A DNA stretch of 64,000 nt from Dactylosporangium fulvum (GTDB lineage: Bacteria > Actinomycetota > Actinomycetes > Mycobacteriales > Micromonosporaceae), in assembly GCF_025137375.1 (NCBI RefSeq), contig NZ_CP073720.1:4178501-4242500 (forward strand). The letters are read 5' to 3'. Every line of letters begins with the position of its first letter. The stretch's first letter is position 1. A program made the translations under genes and the position numbers. The notes beneath the pieces were generated by a model. That model worked only from the letters and a program-made list of their open reading frames with translations, ran no database searches and had not been told where the DNA came from. Positions 17,252 to 25,171 of the stretch are shown one piece after another.

Positions 17252-17483
17252 GCTGCCGAAACTCGCCCCCGGCAGCCCGGCCCGCCAGCTGAGGAGCGAT
17301 GTGGCGGAGTTCAACCAGGCCGAACTGACCCGCGGCTTCGACGACCTGGTCACGTGGGCCCGGTTCGGCAAGCGGCCCGGCGGCGACGCGATCCTCGACC
17401 GCCGTGCGGTCGCCGACCAGACGTTCGGCTGCACGTACGCGTCGGCGGACCGGCCCAGCTTCGGGGCGGCCCGCCCGCGCTGA
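17223..17483 (+). pseudogene. Orphan coding fragment after the lactonase gene
   Basis: A frame open from about 17206 to the stop at 17483 (GTG at 17223, 86 residues) has the strong G/C third-position bias of real genes here, but no good ribosome site. The sequence contains QAELTRGFDDLVTWARFGKR and PGGDAILDRRAVADQTFGC. To me this faintly resembles the C-terminal end of alpha/beta-hydrolase type esterases, but that is unverified. It is best explained as the 3' remnant of a gene whose front was lost when the lactonase 3' end was joined to it. A genuine small protein is the alternative. Confidence 0.4.
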
Positions 17484-17493
17484 ACCGCCGGGC

Positions 17494-17528
17494 GGACCGC
17501 CGTCCCGGGTGGTCGGGGACGGCGGTCC
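17494..17528. terminator. Bidirectional terminator hairpin
   Basis: A perfect 13-bp inverted repeat (GGACCGCCGTCCC at 17494-17506, complement at 17516-17528) with a 9-nt loop lies between the catabolic operon and the convergent transporter gene ending at 17537. It can end transcripts from both sides. There is no long U-tract, as is usual in high-GC actinomycetes. Confidence 0.72.
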
Positions 17529-17536
17529 GCTGTACC

Positions 17537-18823
17537 TCAGCTGAAGTAACGCAGCCAGACGTATGCCCAGGCAATGACCGTCGTCATGATCGTGGTGACG
17601 ATGCCGTACCGGGTGAACTGCCAGAAGCTGATCGGCTCGCCCGCCCGCGCGGCGATGCCGAGGACAACCACGTTCGCGCTTGCGGCGACGGCCGTGCCGT
17701 TGCCGCCGAAGTCCGCGCCGAGAGCGAAGGCCCACCAGAGCGCCTGCCCGGTCTGGGGGTCCGATGAGGTGGCGACGATGTCCTCGACGATCGGGGCCAT
17801 CGTAGCGACGTAGGGGATGTTGTCGAAGAACGCGCCCAGCACCGCCGAGCCGAACAGCAGCGCGCTCGCGGCCGCGAAGTAGTCGTCGCCGACCCAGCCC
17901 GTGGCCCAGCCGCCGATGCGGTGGATGACGCCGGTCTCGACGAGCCCGCCGACCATCACGAACAGGCCCATGAAGAACACGAGGGTCTCCCACTCGACCT
18001 CTTCGAGGTACCGAGCGGTCTCGACCCGTGAGACGAGAACCATCAGCCCGGCGCCGAGCAGCGCGATGATCGACGGCTCGACGTGGATCACGGCGTGCAG
18101 CGCGAACCCGGCCACGACCACCGCCAGCACCGCGAGGCAGCGCACGAGCAGCCGCACGTCCTTGAGCGACGCCCGCTCGTCGAGCGCCATCACCTCGGCG
18201 ACACGCTCCGGGTGGTACTCGAAGCGCTTGCGGAACATCACCCAGGCCAGCAGGACGAACAAGACGAACAGCACGGCGACGATCGGCGCCATGTGGACCA
18301 GGAAGTCGTTGAACGTCAGCCCGGCCCGGCTGCCGATGATGATGTTCGGCGGGTCGCCGATCAGGGTCGCGGCACCGCCGATGTTCGAGGCCAGGACCTC
18401 GGCGATGAGGTACGGCGCCGAGGAGATCCCGAGCCGCTTACAGACGGAGAGCGTCACCGGCGCCACCAGCATGACGGTGGTGACGTTGTCCAGGAACGGC
18501 GACGCGACCGCCGTGATGAGCATCAGCATGACGAGCAGCCGGTACGGCCGACCGCGCGACCGTTTCGCCGCCCAGATCCCGAGGAACTCGAAGACCCCGG
18601 TCTGCTTGATCACACCGACGATGATCATCATGCCGAGCAGCAGGAAGATGACATTCCAGTCGATTCCGGCGTGCTCCGAGAAGAAGATGTCCTGACCGGG
18701 CACGAGGCCGAGCAACGCCATGAGCCCGGCGGCGAACAGGGCGACCGCGACGCGGTGCACTTTTTCCGCCGCAATGAAGATGAACGCGATCGTAAAGATG
18801 GCGATCGCGAGAACAGCACTCAT
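17537..18823 (-). CDS. ArsB/NhaD/SLC13 superfamily ion transporter
   Basis: A 428-residue membrane protein with about 11 to 12 hydrophobic helices. Diagnostic motifs are SPFLDNVTTVMLVAPVT in the first half, IGGAATLIGDPPNIIIGS, and the inverted-repeat partner AFFDNIPYVATMAPI plus GADFGGNGTAVAASANVV in the second half. This is the pattern of the ArsB/P-protein/YbiR group of the ion transporter superfamily. The substrate (arsenite, Na+/H+ or an organic anion) cannot be chosen from sequence. The ATG at 18823 was preferred over upstream TTG codons because GGAGGT lies about 10 nt before it. No ars genes are next to it. Confidence 0.88.
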   Translation of the reverse strand: MSAVLAIAIFTIAFIFIAAEKVHRVAVALFAAGLMALLGLVPGQDIFFSEHAGIDWNVIFLLLGMMIIVGVIKQTGVFEFLGIWAAKRSRGRPYRLLVMLMLITAVASPFLDNVTTVMLVAPVTLSVCKRLGISSAPYLIAEVLASNIGGAATLIGDPPNIIIGSRAGLTFNDFLVHMAPIVAVLFVLFVLLAWVMFRKRFEYHPERVAEVMALDERASLKDVRLLVRCLAVLAVVVAGFALHAVIHVEPSIIALLGAGLMVLVSRVETARYLEEVEWETLVFFMGLFVMVGGLVETGVIHRIGGWATGWVGDDYFAAASALLFGSAVLGAFFDNIPYVATMAPIVEDIVATSSDPQTGQALWWAFALGADFGGNGTAVAASANVVVLGIAARAGEPISFWQFTRYGIVTTIMTTVIAWAYVWLRYFS

Positions 18824-18916
18824 ATAAGGGGGTACCTCCGTGGAAACCAACGCAACACAGATGGCCGTGGACCCGTCTGGGTCACGGCTGCGAAAAGAAG
18901 ATGCGGCTGGTGCGCG

Positions 18917-19207
18917 TCAGGAGGTGGGTGGCCCGCGGCAACCGGGGGTGCCGATTGAACGTCCACAGTGGACGTGAGGGGCCGTTGGCGCGGCGGTCGT
19001 GCCGGTGGTGTCCGGCCCGACGGTGACGGCCGGCTGCTCCACGGCGGCCGGCTGGTGGTCGAGATCGGCGGTGATGGTGACGGCCGCGTGTGTGGCCCGG
19101 GCCACCTGGAAGGTGTCGCCCGGCAGCGCGTGGTGCGCGTGGGAGAGGCCGATCAGCAGGGCCAGCACGCTCAGGGCGAGTGCGACCGCGGCAGGCTTGC
19201 GCTGCAT
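18917..19207 (-). CDS. Small exported His-rich protein, function unknown
   Basis: A 96-residue ORF with GAGGAGGT just before the ATG at 19207. The N-terminus MQRKPAAVALALSVLALLIG is a clear signal peptide; the mature part opens with SHAHHALPGD and ends with HVHCGRSIGTPGC, so His and Cys are grouped at both ends. No family is recognised. It lies 94 nt upstream of the ion transporter on the same strand and could be a periplasmic metal-binding partner, but that is speculation. The gene is divergent from a GNAT gene, with 49 bp between the starts. Confidence 0.62.
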   Translation of the reverse strand: MQRKPAAVALALSVLALLIGLSHAHHALPGDTFQVARATHAAVTITADLDHQPAAVEQPAVTVGPDTTGTTAAPTAPHVHCGRSIGTPGCRGPPTS

Positions 19208-19256
19208 CGCACCTCCTCGCGTCCAGAACGTTGAACGCTTAAGGATACTGGTCCGC

Positions 19257-19724
19257 ATGTCTACTGTCCGCCGAGCTGATGCGGCCGATGCCGCTGCGCT
19301 CCTCGAACTGGTCGGTGAGTTCTGCGCCGCCGACCGGCACGAGTTCGACGAGGCGCGGGTCCGCCGCGCCCTGGGGCCGCTGCTCGCCGACGACACATAT
19401 GGCCAGGTGTGGCTGGCGATCGACGACTCGGGCGCGGCCGCCGGCTACGCGGTGGTGACGTGGGGCTGGAGCCTGGAGTCAGGCGGCCGGGAGGCACTGC
19501 TCGACGAGATCTACGTCCGTGACCGGAGTCACGGCGTGGGCGCCGTCCTGCTTCGTCACGCGATGCGGGCTGCGGCCGGGGCAGGCGCGTCGGCGATGTT
19601 CCTGGAGACCGAGGCGCACAACCTCCGGGTCCGCAGGTTCTACGCCCGCCACGGCTTCGCGGAGGAGGACTCCGTCTGGATGAGCGGCCCGCTGCGTCAG
19701 GCGGGCGGGCCGTCGCCGGCGTAG
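19257..19724 (+). CDS. GNAT family N-acetyltransferase
   Basis: A 155-residue acetyltransferase. The acetyl-CoA-binding motif A is LLDEIYVRDRSHGVGAVLLRHAM (Q/RxxGxG/A form RSHGVG), followed by ETEAHNLRVRRFYARHGF, the typical motif B. No ribosome site is seen close to the ATG. GATACT ends 7 nt before the start, so the mRNA may be leaderless. The substrate is unknown. It is a monocistronic gene divergent from the small exported protein. Confidence 0.82.
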   Translation: MSTVRRADAADAAALLELVGEFCAADRHEFDEARVRRALGPLLADDTYGQVWLAIDDSGAAAGYAVVTWGWSLESGGREALLDEIYVRDRSHGVGAVLLRHAMRAAAGAGASAMFLETEAHNLRVRRFYARHGFAEEDSVWMSGPLRQAGGPSPA

Positions 19725-19801
19725 GGCACCAGCGGCAGGGGCCAGCCGGTGCGGAAGCCGGTGATCGCGGCCTGGTCCGCCCGGGCGGCGCCCGCTGAGG
19801 C

Positions 19802-20362
19802 TCACAGCGCCCCGAAATAGAACGGCACCGCGACGATCGCCGCGACCAGCAGGTCCCACGGCGACGGCTGGCACGCCCACCGCACCATCCGCATCCGGCG
19901 GCGCCGGCCCGCGGCGCTCCGGCCCGCCCCGGAGCGTTCGCGGCGGCGCAACCGCAGCCGGACCTCCTTGTCCATCGCGTCCTCGGGAAAGACCAGCCAG
20001 CCCCACCGGTTCGCGGCCGCCGCACGCAGCCCGCTCAGTCCGGCACTGGCCGCCGCGAACACCCCTCCGGACATCACAAAACGGAAGATCGTGTCGGCGA
20101 CCGGCTTGCCGAGCACCGGCTCGAGGAGCAGCACGACGGCCACCCCGCCGAAGCCGCCCACCACACCGACGATCATCCACGCGTAGACGCGCTCCAGGTT
20201 GCGCAGGTTGGCCGCGATCGAGTGGGCCGGCCGTTCCACCGTCTGCCGGCGGAGCGTCGCCGCGTCGTCGGCCAGCCCCGACAGCCAGACCACCGGGCCG
20301 GCCGTCAAGCGCACCACCCGACCGCCGGGGTCCGTGAGCGTGTCGCCGGACCGCATCGCCAC
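19802..20362 (-). CDS. Hypothetical membrane protein
   Basis: About 186 residues from the GTG at 20362, chosen because GGAGG lies 7 nt upstream; longer frames up to 20416 are possible. Two long hydrophobic segments are visible (YAWMIVGVVGGFGGVAVVLLL and TIFRFVMSGGVFAAASAGLSG), with a basic stretch (RLRLRRRERSGAGRSAAGR) and a short hydrophobic C-terminus. An ALRRQTVERPAHSIAANLRNLE helix precedes the first membrane segment. I do not recognise the family. It lies alone between the GNAT gene and the Vps62-like gene. Confidence 0.55.
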   Translation of the reverse strand: MAMRSGDTLTDPGGRVVRLTAGPVVWLSGLADDAATLRRQTVERPAHSIAANLRNLERVYAWMIVGVVGGFGGVAVVLLLEPVLGKPVADTIFRFVMSGGVFAAASAGLSGLRAAAANRWGWLVFPEDAMDKEVRLRLRRRERSGAGRSAAGRRRRMRMVRWACQPSPWDLLVAAIVAVPFYFGAL

Positions 20363-20438
20363 CTGTACACCTCCCAGCACGAGAGATGTCACCTTATCGG
20401 CAGCCGGGGTCCGCACACACCCACCGCGGCGGACCCGG

Positions 20439-22157
20439 TCAGCGGCGGGCGAGCCACGCCCGGAGGTTGGCGGCCCACAGGCCGATCGCGGCGGCCATGA
20501 GGACCGCGGCGACGGCGACGCGCCAGTGCTGGGTCGCGAGCGTGACGACCGCCCAGCCGGCGGCGAGGGCGACCACCGTCACCAGCGTCGCGCGCAGGAA
20601 GCGCAGCAGCCGGGACTGGGCCGCGGCCTCGACGGCGACGATCACGAACGCCAGGCCGGCGGCCGACCAGAACACCCCGGCCGGCGGGCGGACGAGGATC
20701 AGCGCGACGCCGGCGAGCACCACCGAGGCGGAGGCGGCCGCCCAGGCGGCCCGGAACCGGCGGCGCCGTGCCTGCTCCTCCAGCGGCACCGGCCGGTGGG
20801 CCGAGTCGCCGGCCGCGGGCGCCGGAGCGGGCGGGTGCGTCCTCGCCCGTACCAGGGCCGCCAGCTCCTCCTCGAGGGCCACCCGTTCCGCCTGCAACCG
20901 CGCCAGGCCGGCGTCCGCACCCGGGCGCTCCCGCCCCGTCGCCCGCGCCGCGGTGAGGTGCTGCCGGCTCGTGTCACGGTCCTGTTCAATGCCGGTGCGG
21001 ACGTCGCGCAGCCGGGTCTCGACGGCCGCGAGCCGTCGTTCGCGAAGTTCCGCCTCGTGCGCCGTGCCGAGCGGTTCGGCATCGAGCAGCGCCCAGGTGA
21101 CGGGGTAGGCCCACGACGGGCGCACGGTGCCGTCGCGCGTGTACCGCGGGCCGGCCGGCGCCCGCTCGCCGCCGAAGCGGTCCTGGGTGTCCAGGCCCCA
21201 CAGCCCGCGGTAGGCACGCACCCAGGGCGTGTCGTCGGTGACGACCACCGGCGTCCACTGCCGTTCCTCACCGGGGCCGATGCCCGGCCCGTCGCCGCGG
21301 TGGTAGTCCAGGAACGGGATGCCGAACCCGCCGGCGTACCGCCGCAGCCGCCGCAGCCCCGGCGCGGAGACCTTGGTGACGTAGTCGCCGGGGCGGTACG
21401 CGCCGGCGTGGGAGCCGCCACCCGCGTACACGACGGGGTGCTCACCGACGTGCTCCAGGTCGGGATCGTCCCACCGGCGCCGCACGTCCCCGCCCTCCTT
21501 GTCGTGCGACGAGAACACCACCCACGCCGGGTCCGGGCGGTCCGGCGGGCCGGTGAGGAAGAGCGTCACCTGCTCCCAGTCCGCCTCGTGGTCGTTGACG
21601 CCGCCGAACGTCGAGCGCCAGTCGTTCATCGCGTAGAAGTACCAGTACTGCAGCACCAGATAGCCGGCGTCGCGGAAGACCCGGCCGTAGTACGGGCTGA
21701 TCTCCGGCCGCAGATGCGCCGTGTACCGCAGGTGCGCCGCCGCGCGCGTGCCGCCGGGCACCTTGCCGCGCACCAGCAACGACATCCGCAGCGCGGCGTC
21801 GACGAGGCGGGCGCTCAGTCCGACGGCGGCGAACCGGCTGGCCGGCCGGAACGCGGGTGCGTGCCGCTCACGGCGCCAGCGGCGGTACTCCGCGCGGCCG
21901 AGCGGCTCCTGCGCGAACCGCAGGAACAGCCGGTCGCCGGCGAACCGTTCGCCATGCTCGGCCAGCAGCGCCGGGTCGAGCCCGCCGGGCGGCACGAGAC
22001 ATTCGCCACCTGCCGTGCCGGGCACGTGCCGCCACAGCCCGGTGTTGTGCAGGAAACCCTCGACGGCTGTGGGCAGGAACAGTTCACCGGCGGTGTACCG
22101 GACGACCGGTTCGAACCGGGTCAGCAGCCGCACGGCCTCGTCGTGCGTTTCTGGCAC
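20439..22157 (-). CDS. Vps62-like domain protein with C-terminal membrane region
   Basis: About 572 residues; the GTG at 22157 has GGAGGGT about 10 nt upstream. The central block YLVLQYWYFYAMNDWRSTFG, followed by NDHEADWEQVTLFL and HPVVYAGGGSHAGAY, matches the pattern of Vps62/DUF946-like proteins (YW.FY..N.....H..DWE...V.........P..Y.A..SHA). A predicted coiled coil follows (ERRLAAVETRLRDV... to ALEEELAALVRAR), then four hydrophobic helices at the end. The biochemical role is unknown. It is divergent from yccF, with 66 bp between the starts. Confidence 0.7.
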   Translation of the reverse strand: MPETHDEAVRLLTRFEPVVRYTAGELFLPTAVEGFLHNTGLWRHVPGTAGGECLVPPGGLDPALLAEHGERFAGDRLFLRFAQEPLGRAEYRRWRRERHAPAFRPASRFAAVGLSARLVDAALRMSLLVRGKVPGGTRAAAHLRYTAHLRPEISPYYGRVFRDAGYLVLQYWYFYAMNDWRSTFGGVNDHEADWEQVTLFLTGPPDRPDPAWVVFSSHDKEGGDVRRRWDDPDLEHVGEHPVVYAGGGSHAGAYRPGDYVTKVSAPGLRRLRRYAGGFGIPFLDYHRGDGPGIGPGEERQWTPVVVTDDTPWVRAYRGLWGLDTQDRFGGERAPAGPRYTRDGTVRPSWAYPVTWALLDAEPLGTAHEAELRERRLAAVETRLRDVRTGIEQDRDTSRQHLTAARATGRERPGADAGLARLQAERVALEEELAALVRARTHPPAPAPAAGDSAHRPVPLEEQARRRRFRAAWAAASASVVLAGVALILVRPPAGVFWSAAGLAFVIVAVEAAAQSRLLRFLRATLVTVVALAAGWAVVTLATQHWRVAVAAVLMAAAIGLWAANLRAWLARR

Positions 22158-22223
22158 GGTCGCGTCTACCCTCCACCCGGCGGGGAGAAACCGGCGGTTG
22201 CGACAGGGGAGCATGATCGAAGC

Positions 22224-22601
22224 ATGGTCCGTTTCGTGCTCAACGTGCTGTGGCTGATCTTCGGCGGCGGCCTGTTGCTGTTCCTTGAATACGCGCTCGC
22301 CGCCGTGATCTGCTTCATCCTCGTCGTCACCATCCCCTTCGGCGTGGCGAGCTGGCGGCTGGCGGTCTACTCGCTGTGGCCCTTCGGCCGCACCGTGCGG
22401 CCGAAGCCGGGTGCCGGTGTGGCGACCGGCCTGGCGAACATCCTGTGGGTCGTCCTCGCGGGCTGGTGGCTGGCGCTGTCACACGTCATCGCCGGGGTTA
22501 CCCTGTGCCTCAGCGTGATCGGGATCCCGTTCGGCATCGCACACTTCAAGCTCGTTCCGGTCGCGTTCTGGCCCCTCGGACGCGAGGTGGTGGACCTGTG
22601 A
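22224..22601 (+). CDS. yccF: YccF domain membrane protein
   Basis: A 125-residue inner-membrane protein with two copies of the YccF repeat: IPFGVASWRLAVYSLWPFGRTV near residues 38-60 and IPFGIAHFKLVPVAFWPLGREV near 100-122. Each follows a long hydrophobic hairpin. Function of the family is unknown. Length matches the family norm. The start ATG at 22224 lies just after GGGGAGC; an out-of-frame ATG lies in between. Confidence 0.86.
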   Translation: MVRFVLNVLWLIFGGGLLLFLEYALAAVICFILVVTIPFGVASWRLAVYSLWPFGRTVRPKPGAGVATGLANILWVVLAGWWLALSHVIAGVTLCLSVIGIPFGIAHFKLVPVAFWPLGREVVDL

Positions 22602-22642
22602 GGATGCTCAGACCGTACAGTGTCGCGTGCTAGTGTCGCAGC

Positions 22643-23635
22643 GTGTTCAAGAAGATGCTGGCCGCGTTCGGCGTCGGCAGTGCGAGCGTCGACACCGTCC
22701 TCACCACGTCCGCCGTCCAGCCGGGCGGCTTCATCGAAGGTAATGTCCACATCACCGGCGGCGACCACGACGTGCAGATCGAGCAGGCCGTGCTGTCCCT
22801 GGTGACCCGCGTCGAGGTCGAGAGCGGTGACCACGAGCGTCACGCCGGCATCGAGCTGGCCCAGGTCGTCGCCGCGCACTCCTTCCGTGTCGCGCCCGGC
22901 GAGCGGCAGTCCATCCCCTTCCGGATGCCGGTGCCCTGGGAGGCACCGATCACGGAGGTGTACGGGCAGCATCTGCGCGGCATGGTGATGGGCGTGCGGA
23001 CCGAACTGGTCATCGCGAAGGGCCGTGACAAGGGCGACCTCGACCCGGTCGCGATCACGCCGCTGCCGGTGCAGCAGGGTGTCCTGGACGGCTTCGCCGC
23101 CAACGGGTTCCGCTTCAAGCACGCCGACGTCGAGCACGGTTACCTGCACGGCGTCCAGCAGACGCTGCCGATCTTCCAGGAGATCGAGTTCTGGCCGCCG
23201 CCGCAGCACGCGGGGCGGATCAACGAGGTCGAGCTGACGTTCGTCGCCAACCCCTACGGCGTCGACGTCATCCTCGAGTTCGACAAGCGCGGCGGCATGT
23301 TCAGCTCGGGCCATGACGCCTACAGCCGCTTCAGCATCCGCCACGACCAGGCGGCCGGCACCGACTGGGCCGCGGTCGTCGACGGCTGGGTGCAGGAGGC
23401 GACGTCGCGCTACTTCAACCACCTCCCGCCCGGCTACGGTCACGGCGGTCACGGCGGTCACGGCGGTCACGGCGGTCACGGGGGTTACGGCGGTCACGGT
23501 CACGGCTCGCACCACCGCGGGCCGGGCATGGGCACGGTCGTCGCGGCCGGCGCCGCGGGCGTCGTCGGCGGCATCGTCGCCGGTGAGGTCTTCGAGGAGG
23601 TCTTCGAGGACGACGGCGGCGACTTCGAGTTCTGA
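22643..23635 (+). CDS. Spo0M-like sporulation-control protein with Gly-His repeat tail
   Basis: A 330-residue protein. Residues 1-240 are the Spo0M arrestin-like double beta-sandwich (MFKKMLAAFGVGSASVDTVL, VQPGGFIEGNVHITGG, PVPWEAPIT, FWPP...INEVELTFV, DVILEFDKRGG). In Bacillus, Spo0M modulates sporulation and stress responses. Residues 265-290 are a GHG-GHG repeat (six to seven units) that could bind metal ions, followed by a hydrophobic Gly/Ala segment and an acidic end (EEVFEDDGGDFEF). The GTG at 22643 has no ribosome site, but TAGTGT ends 6 nt before it, so a leaderless transcript is likely. A strong hairpin follows the stop. Confidence 0.88.
   Translation: MFKKMLAAFGVGSASVDTVLTTSAVQPGGFIEGNVHITGGDHDVQIEQAVLSLVTRVEVESGDHERHAGIELAQVVAAHSFRVAPGERQSIPFRMPVPWEAPITEVYGQHLRGMVMGVRTELVIAKGRDKGDLDPVAITPLPVQQGVLDGFAANGFRFKHADVEHGYLHGVQQTLPIFQEIEFWPPPQHAGRINEVELTFVANPYGVDVILEFDKRGGMFSSGHDAYSRFSIRHDQAAGTDWAAVVDGWVQEATSRYFNHLPPGYGHGGHGGHGGHGGHGGYGGHGHGSHHRGPGMGTVVAAGAAGVVGGIVAGEVFEEVFEDDGGDFEF
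23438..23506 (+). repeat. 9-bp tandem repeat inside the spo0M-like gene
   Basis: GGTCACGGC is repeated about seven times in frame, encoding Gly-His-Gly units. One unit has TAC (Tyr) instead of CAC and one is shortened. Copy number could vary between strains by slippage, changing tail length without a frameshift. Confidence 0.85.
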
Positions 23636-23649
23636 CACAGCGCACCTTC

Positions 23650-23684
23650 GCGGTGGCCGGGCCCCTTTCGGGCCCGGCCACCGC
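23650..23684 (+). terminator. Strong terminator hairpin after the spo0M-like gene
   Basis: A perfect 15-bp stem (GCGGTGGCCGGGCCC at 23650-23664 and its complement at 23670-23684) with a 5-nt CTTTC loop, followed by TGTTTC. It lies 15 nt after the stop codon. Confidence 0.85.
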
Positions 23685-23759
23685 TGTTTCCCGGGAAAAT
23701 GTCACACCCGGCGAGGATGATGTGGCGAGACGGATGGTGACCCGGGAGGACGGTGTGAC

Positions 23760-24875
23760 ATGAGCGGCGTTCGGGTGTTGGTCGGCACGCGCAAGGGGGC
23801 GTTCATCCTCACGGCGGACGGTGCCCGCCGGGACTGGCGGGTGGACGGGCCGCACTTCGGCGGCTGGGAGATCTACCACGTCAACGGATCACCCGCCGCC
23901 CCGGACCGGCTGTATGCGTCGCAGTCGTCCTCGTGGTTCGGGCAGGTGATCCACCGCTCCGACGACGGCGGCAGATCATGGGAGCCGGTCGGCAACGACT
24001 TCGCCTACGAGGGCGAGGTCGGTGACCATCTCTGGTATGACGGGACGCCGCGCCCGTGGGAGTTCAAGCGGATCTGGCACCTCGAGCCGTCGCCCGACGA
24101 CCCCGACACGGTGTATGCGGGCGCCGAGGACGCGGCACTGTTCCGCTCGACCGACGGCGGCAAGGTGTGGCAGGAGCTCCCCGCCCTGCGCACCCATCCG
24201 TCCGGGCCGCTCTGGCAGCCGGGCGCCGGCGGCATGTGCCTGCACACGATCATCCTCGACCCGGCCGATCCCAACCGGATCTATGTGGCGATCTCCGCGG
24301 CGGGCGCGTTTCGCACCGACGACGGCGGCGCGACGTGGCAGCCGATCAACCGGGGGCTGATGTCGGGGCAGATCCCGGACCCGGACGCCGAGGTGGGCCA
24401 CTGCGTGCACAACCTCGCCATGCACCCGTCCCGGCCCGAGGTGCTGTTCATGCAGAAGCACTGGGACGTCATGCGCACCGACGACGCCGGCGGGTCCTGG
24501 CGGGAGATCAGCGGGGACCTGCCGACCGACTTCGGGTTCCCGATCGCGGTGCACGCGCACGAGCCCGAGACGGTCTACGTCGTGCCGATCAAGAGCGACT
24601 CCGAGCACTACGTGCCGGACGGCCGGCTGCGCGTCTACCGCAGCCGCGTCGGCGGCGACGAGTGGGAACCGCTCACCACGGGCCTGCCGCAGGAGCACTG
24701 CTACGTCAACGTGCTGCGCGACGCCATGGCCGTCGACACGCTCGACCCGTGCGGGATCTATTTCGGCACGACCGGCGGCCAGGTCTACGGCTCGGCCGAC
24801 GGCGGCGACAGCTGGACGCCGATCGTCCGCGACCTGCCGGCCGTGCTGTCCGTGGAAGTGCAGGTCCTGCCGTGA
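23760..24875 (+). CDS. BNR/Asp-box beta-propeller protein
   Basis: A 371-residue protein with five Asp-box signatures (SDDGGRSW, STDGGKVW, TDDGGATW, TDDAGGSW, SADGGDSW), spaced as in sialidase/sortilin-type beta-propellers. No signal peptide is visible, so it is probably cytosolic, and no sialidase Arg triad can be assigned. The opening VRVLVGTRKGAFIL is typical of a conserved actinobacterial group usually annotated 'exo-alpha-sialidase' without proof. The ATG follows GGGAGGACGGTGTGAC. Its stop overlaps the MoaD/ThiS-like gene (GTGA), so the two proteins are made together. Confidence 0.82.
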   Translation: MSGVRVLVGTRKGAFILTADGARRDWRVDGPHFGGWEIYHVNGSPAAPDRLYASQSSSWFGQVIHRSDDGGRSWEPVGNDFAYEGEVGDHLWYDGTPRPWEFKRIWHLEPSPDDPDTVYAGAEDAALFRSTDGGKVWQELPALRTHPSGPLWQPGAGGMCLHTIILDPADPNRIYVAISAAGAFRTDDGGATWQPINRGLMSGQIPDPDAEVGHCVHNLAMHPSRPEVLFMQKHWDVMRTDDAGGSWREISGDLPTDFGFPIAVHAHEPETVYVVPIKSDSEHYVPDGRLRVYRSRVGGDEWEPLTTGLPQEHCYVNVLRDAMAVDTLDPCGIYFGTTGGQVYGSADGGDSWTPIVRDLPAVLSVEVQVLP

Positions 24876-25168
24876 TCCGGGTTGTGCTCCCCGCCCACCT
24901 GCGCAACCTCGCCAAGGTCGACGGCGAGGTGCGGCTCGAGGTCGCCGAGCCGGTGACCCAGCGGCTGCTGCTCGACGCGCTGGAGGAGCGCCACCCGATG
25001 CTGCGCGGCACGATCCGCGACCGGCGCAGCGGCCGGCGGCGGGCGTTCGTGCGGTTCTTCGCCTGCGAGGAGGACCTGTCCAACGAGTCCCCGGACGCGC
25101 CGTTGCCCGACCCGGTGGTCCACGGCAAGGAGCCGTTCCTGATCGTCGGCGCCATGGCCGGCGGCTGA
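24872..25168 (+). CDS. MoaD/ThiS-like ubiquitin-fold protein ending in Gly-Gly
   Basis: A 98-residue protein starting at the GTG at 24872, which overlaps the propeller gene stop. The pattern is that of the beta-grasp sulfur carriers: VIRVVLPAHLRNLAKVDGEV, a long TQRLLLDALEERHPMLRGTI helix, and the C-terminal PFLIVGAMAGG ending in the di-glycine tail needed for adenylation and thiocarboxylate formation. An insertion (RRSGRRRAFVRFFACEEDLSNE) replaces the usual central loop. No MoeB/ThiF-type activating enzyme is nearby. A sulfur donor or protein-tag role in partnership with the propeller is possible but unproven. Confidence 0.82.
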   Translation: MIRVVLPAHLRNLAKVDGEVRLEVAEPVTQRLLLDALEERHPMLRGTIRDRRSGRRRAFVRFFACEEDLSNESPDAPLPDPVVHGKEPFLIVGAMAGG

Positions 25169-25171
25169 GCC

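Noticed and set aside
17537..18823. Arsenite resistance operon
   Set aside because: The transporter belongs to a wide superfamily, and no arsR, arsC or arsA gene is adjacent.
20199..22223. A long plus-strand frame running into yccF
   Set aside because: Only the last 125 codons are YccF; the rest is antisense to the Vps62-like gene and has no start signals.
23438..23506. CRISPR-like short repeats
   Set aside because: The 9-bp units have no spacers and are in frame inside a protein gene.
23760..24875. Sialidase activity of the BNR protein
   Set aside because: Asp-boxes are present, but no signal peptide and no Arg triad or Tyr/Glu pair could be assigned; Asp-boxes alone only show the fold.
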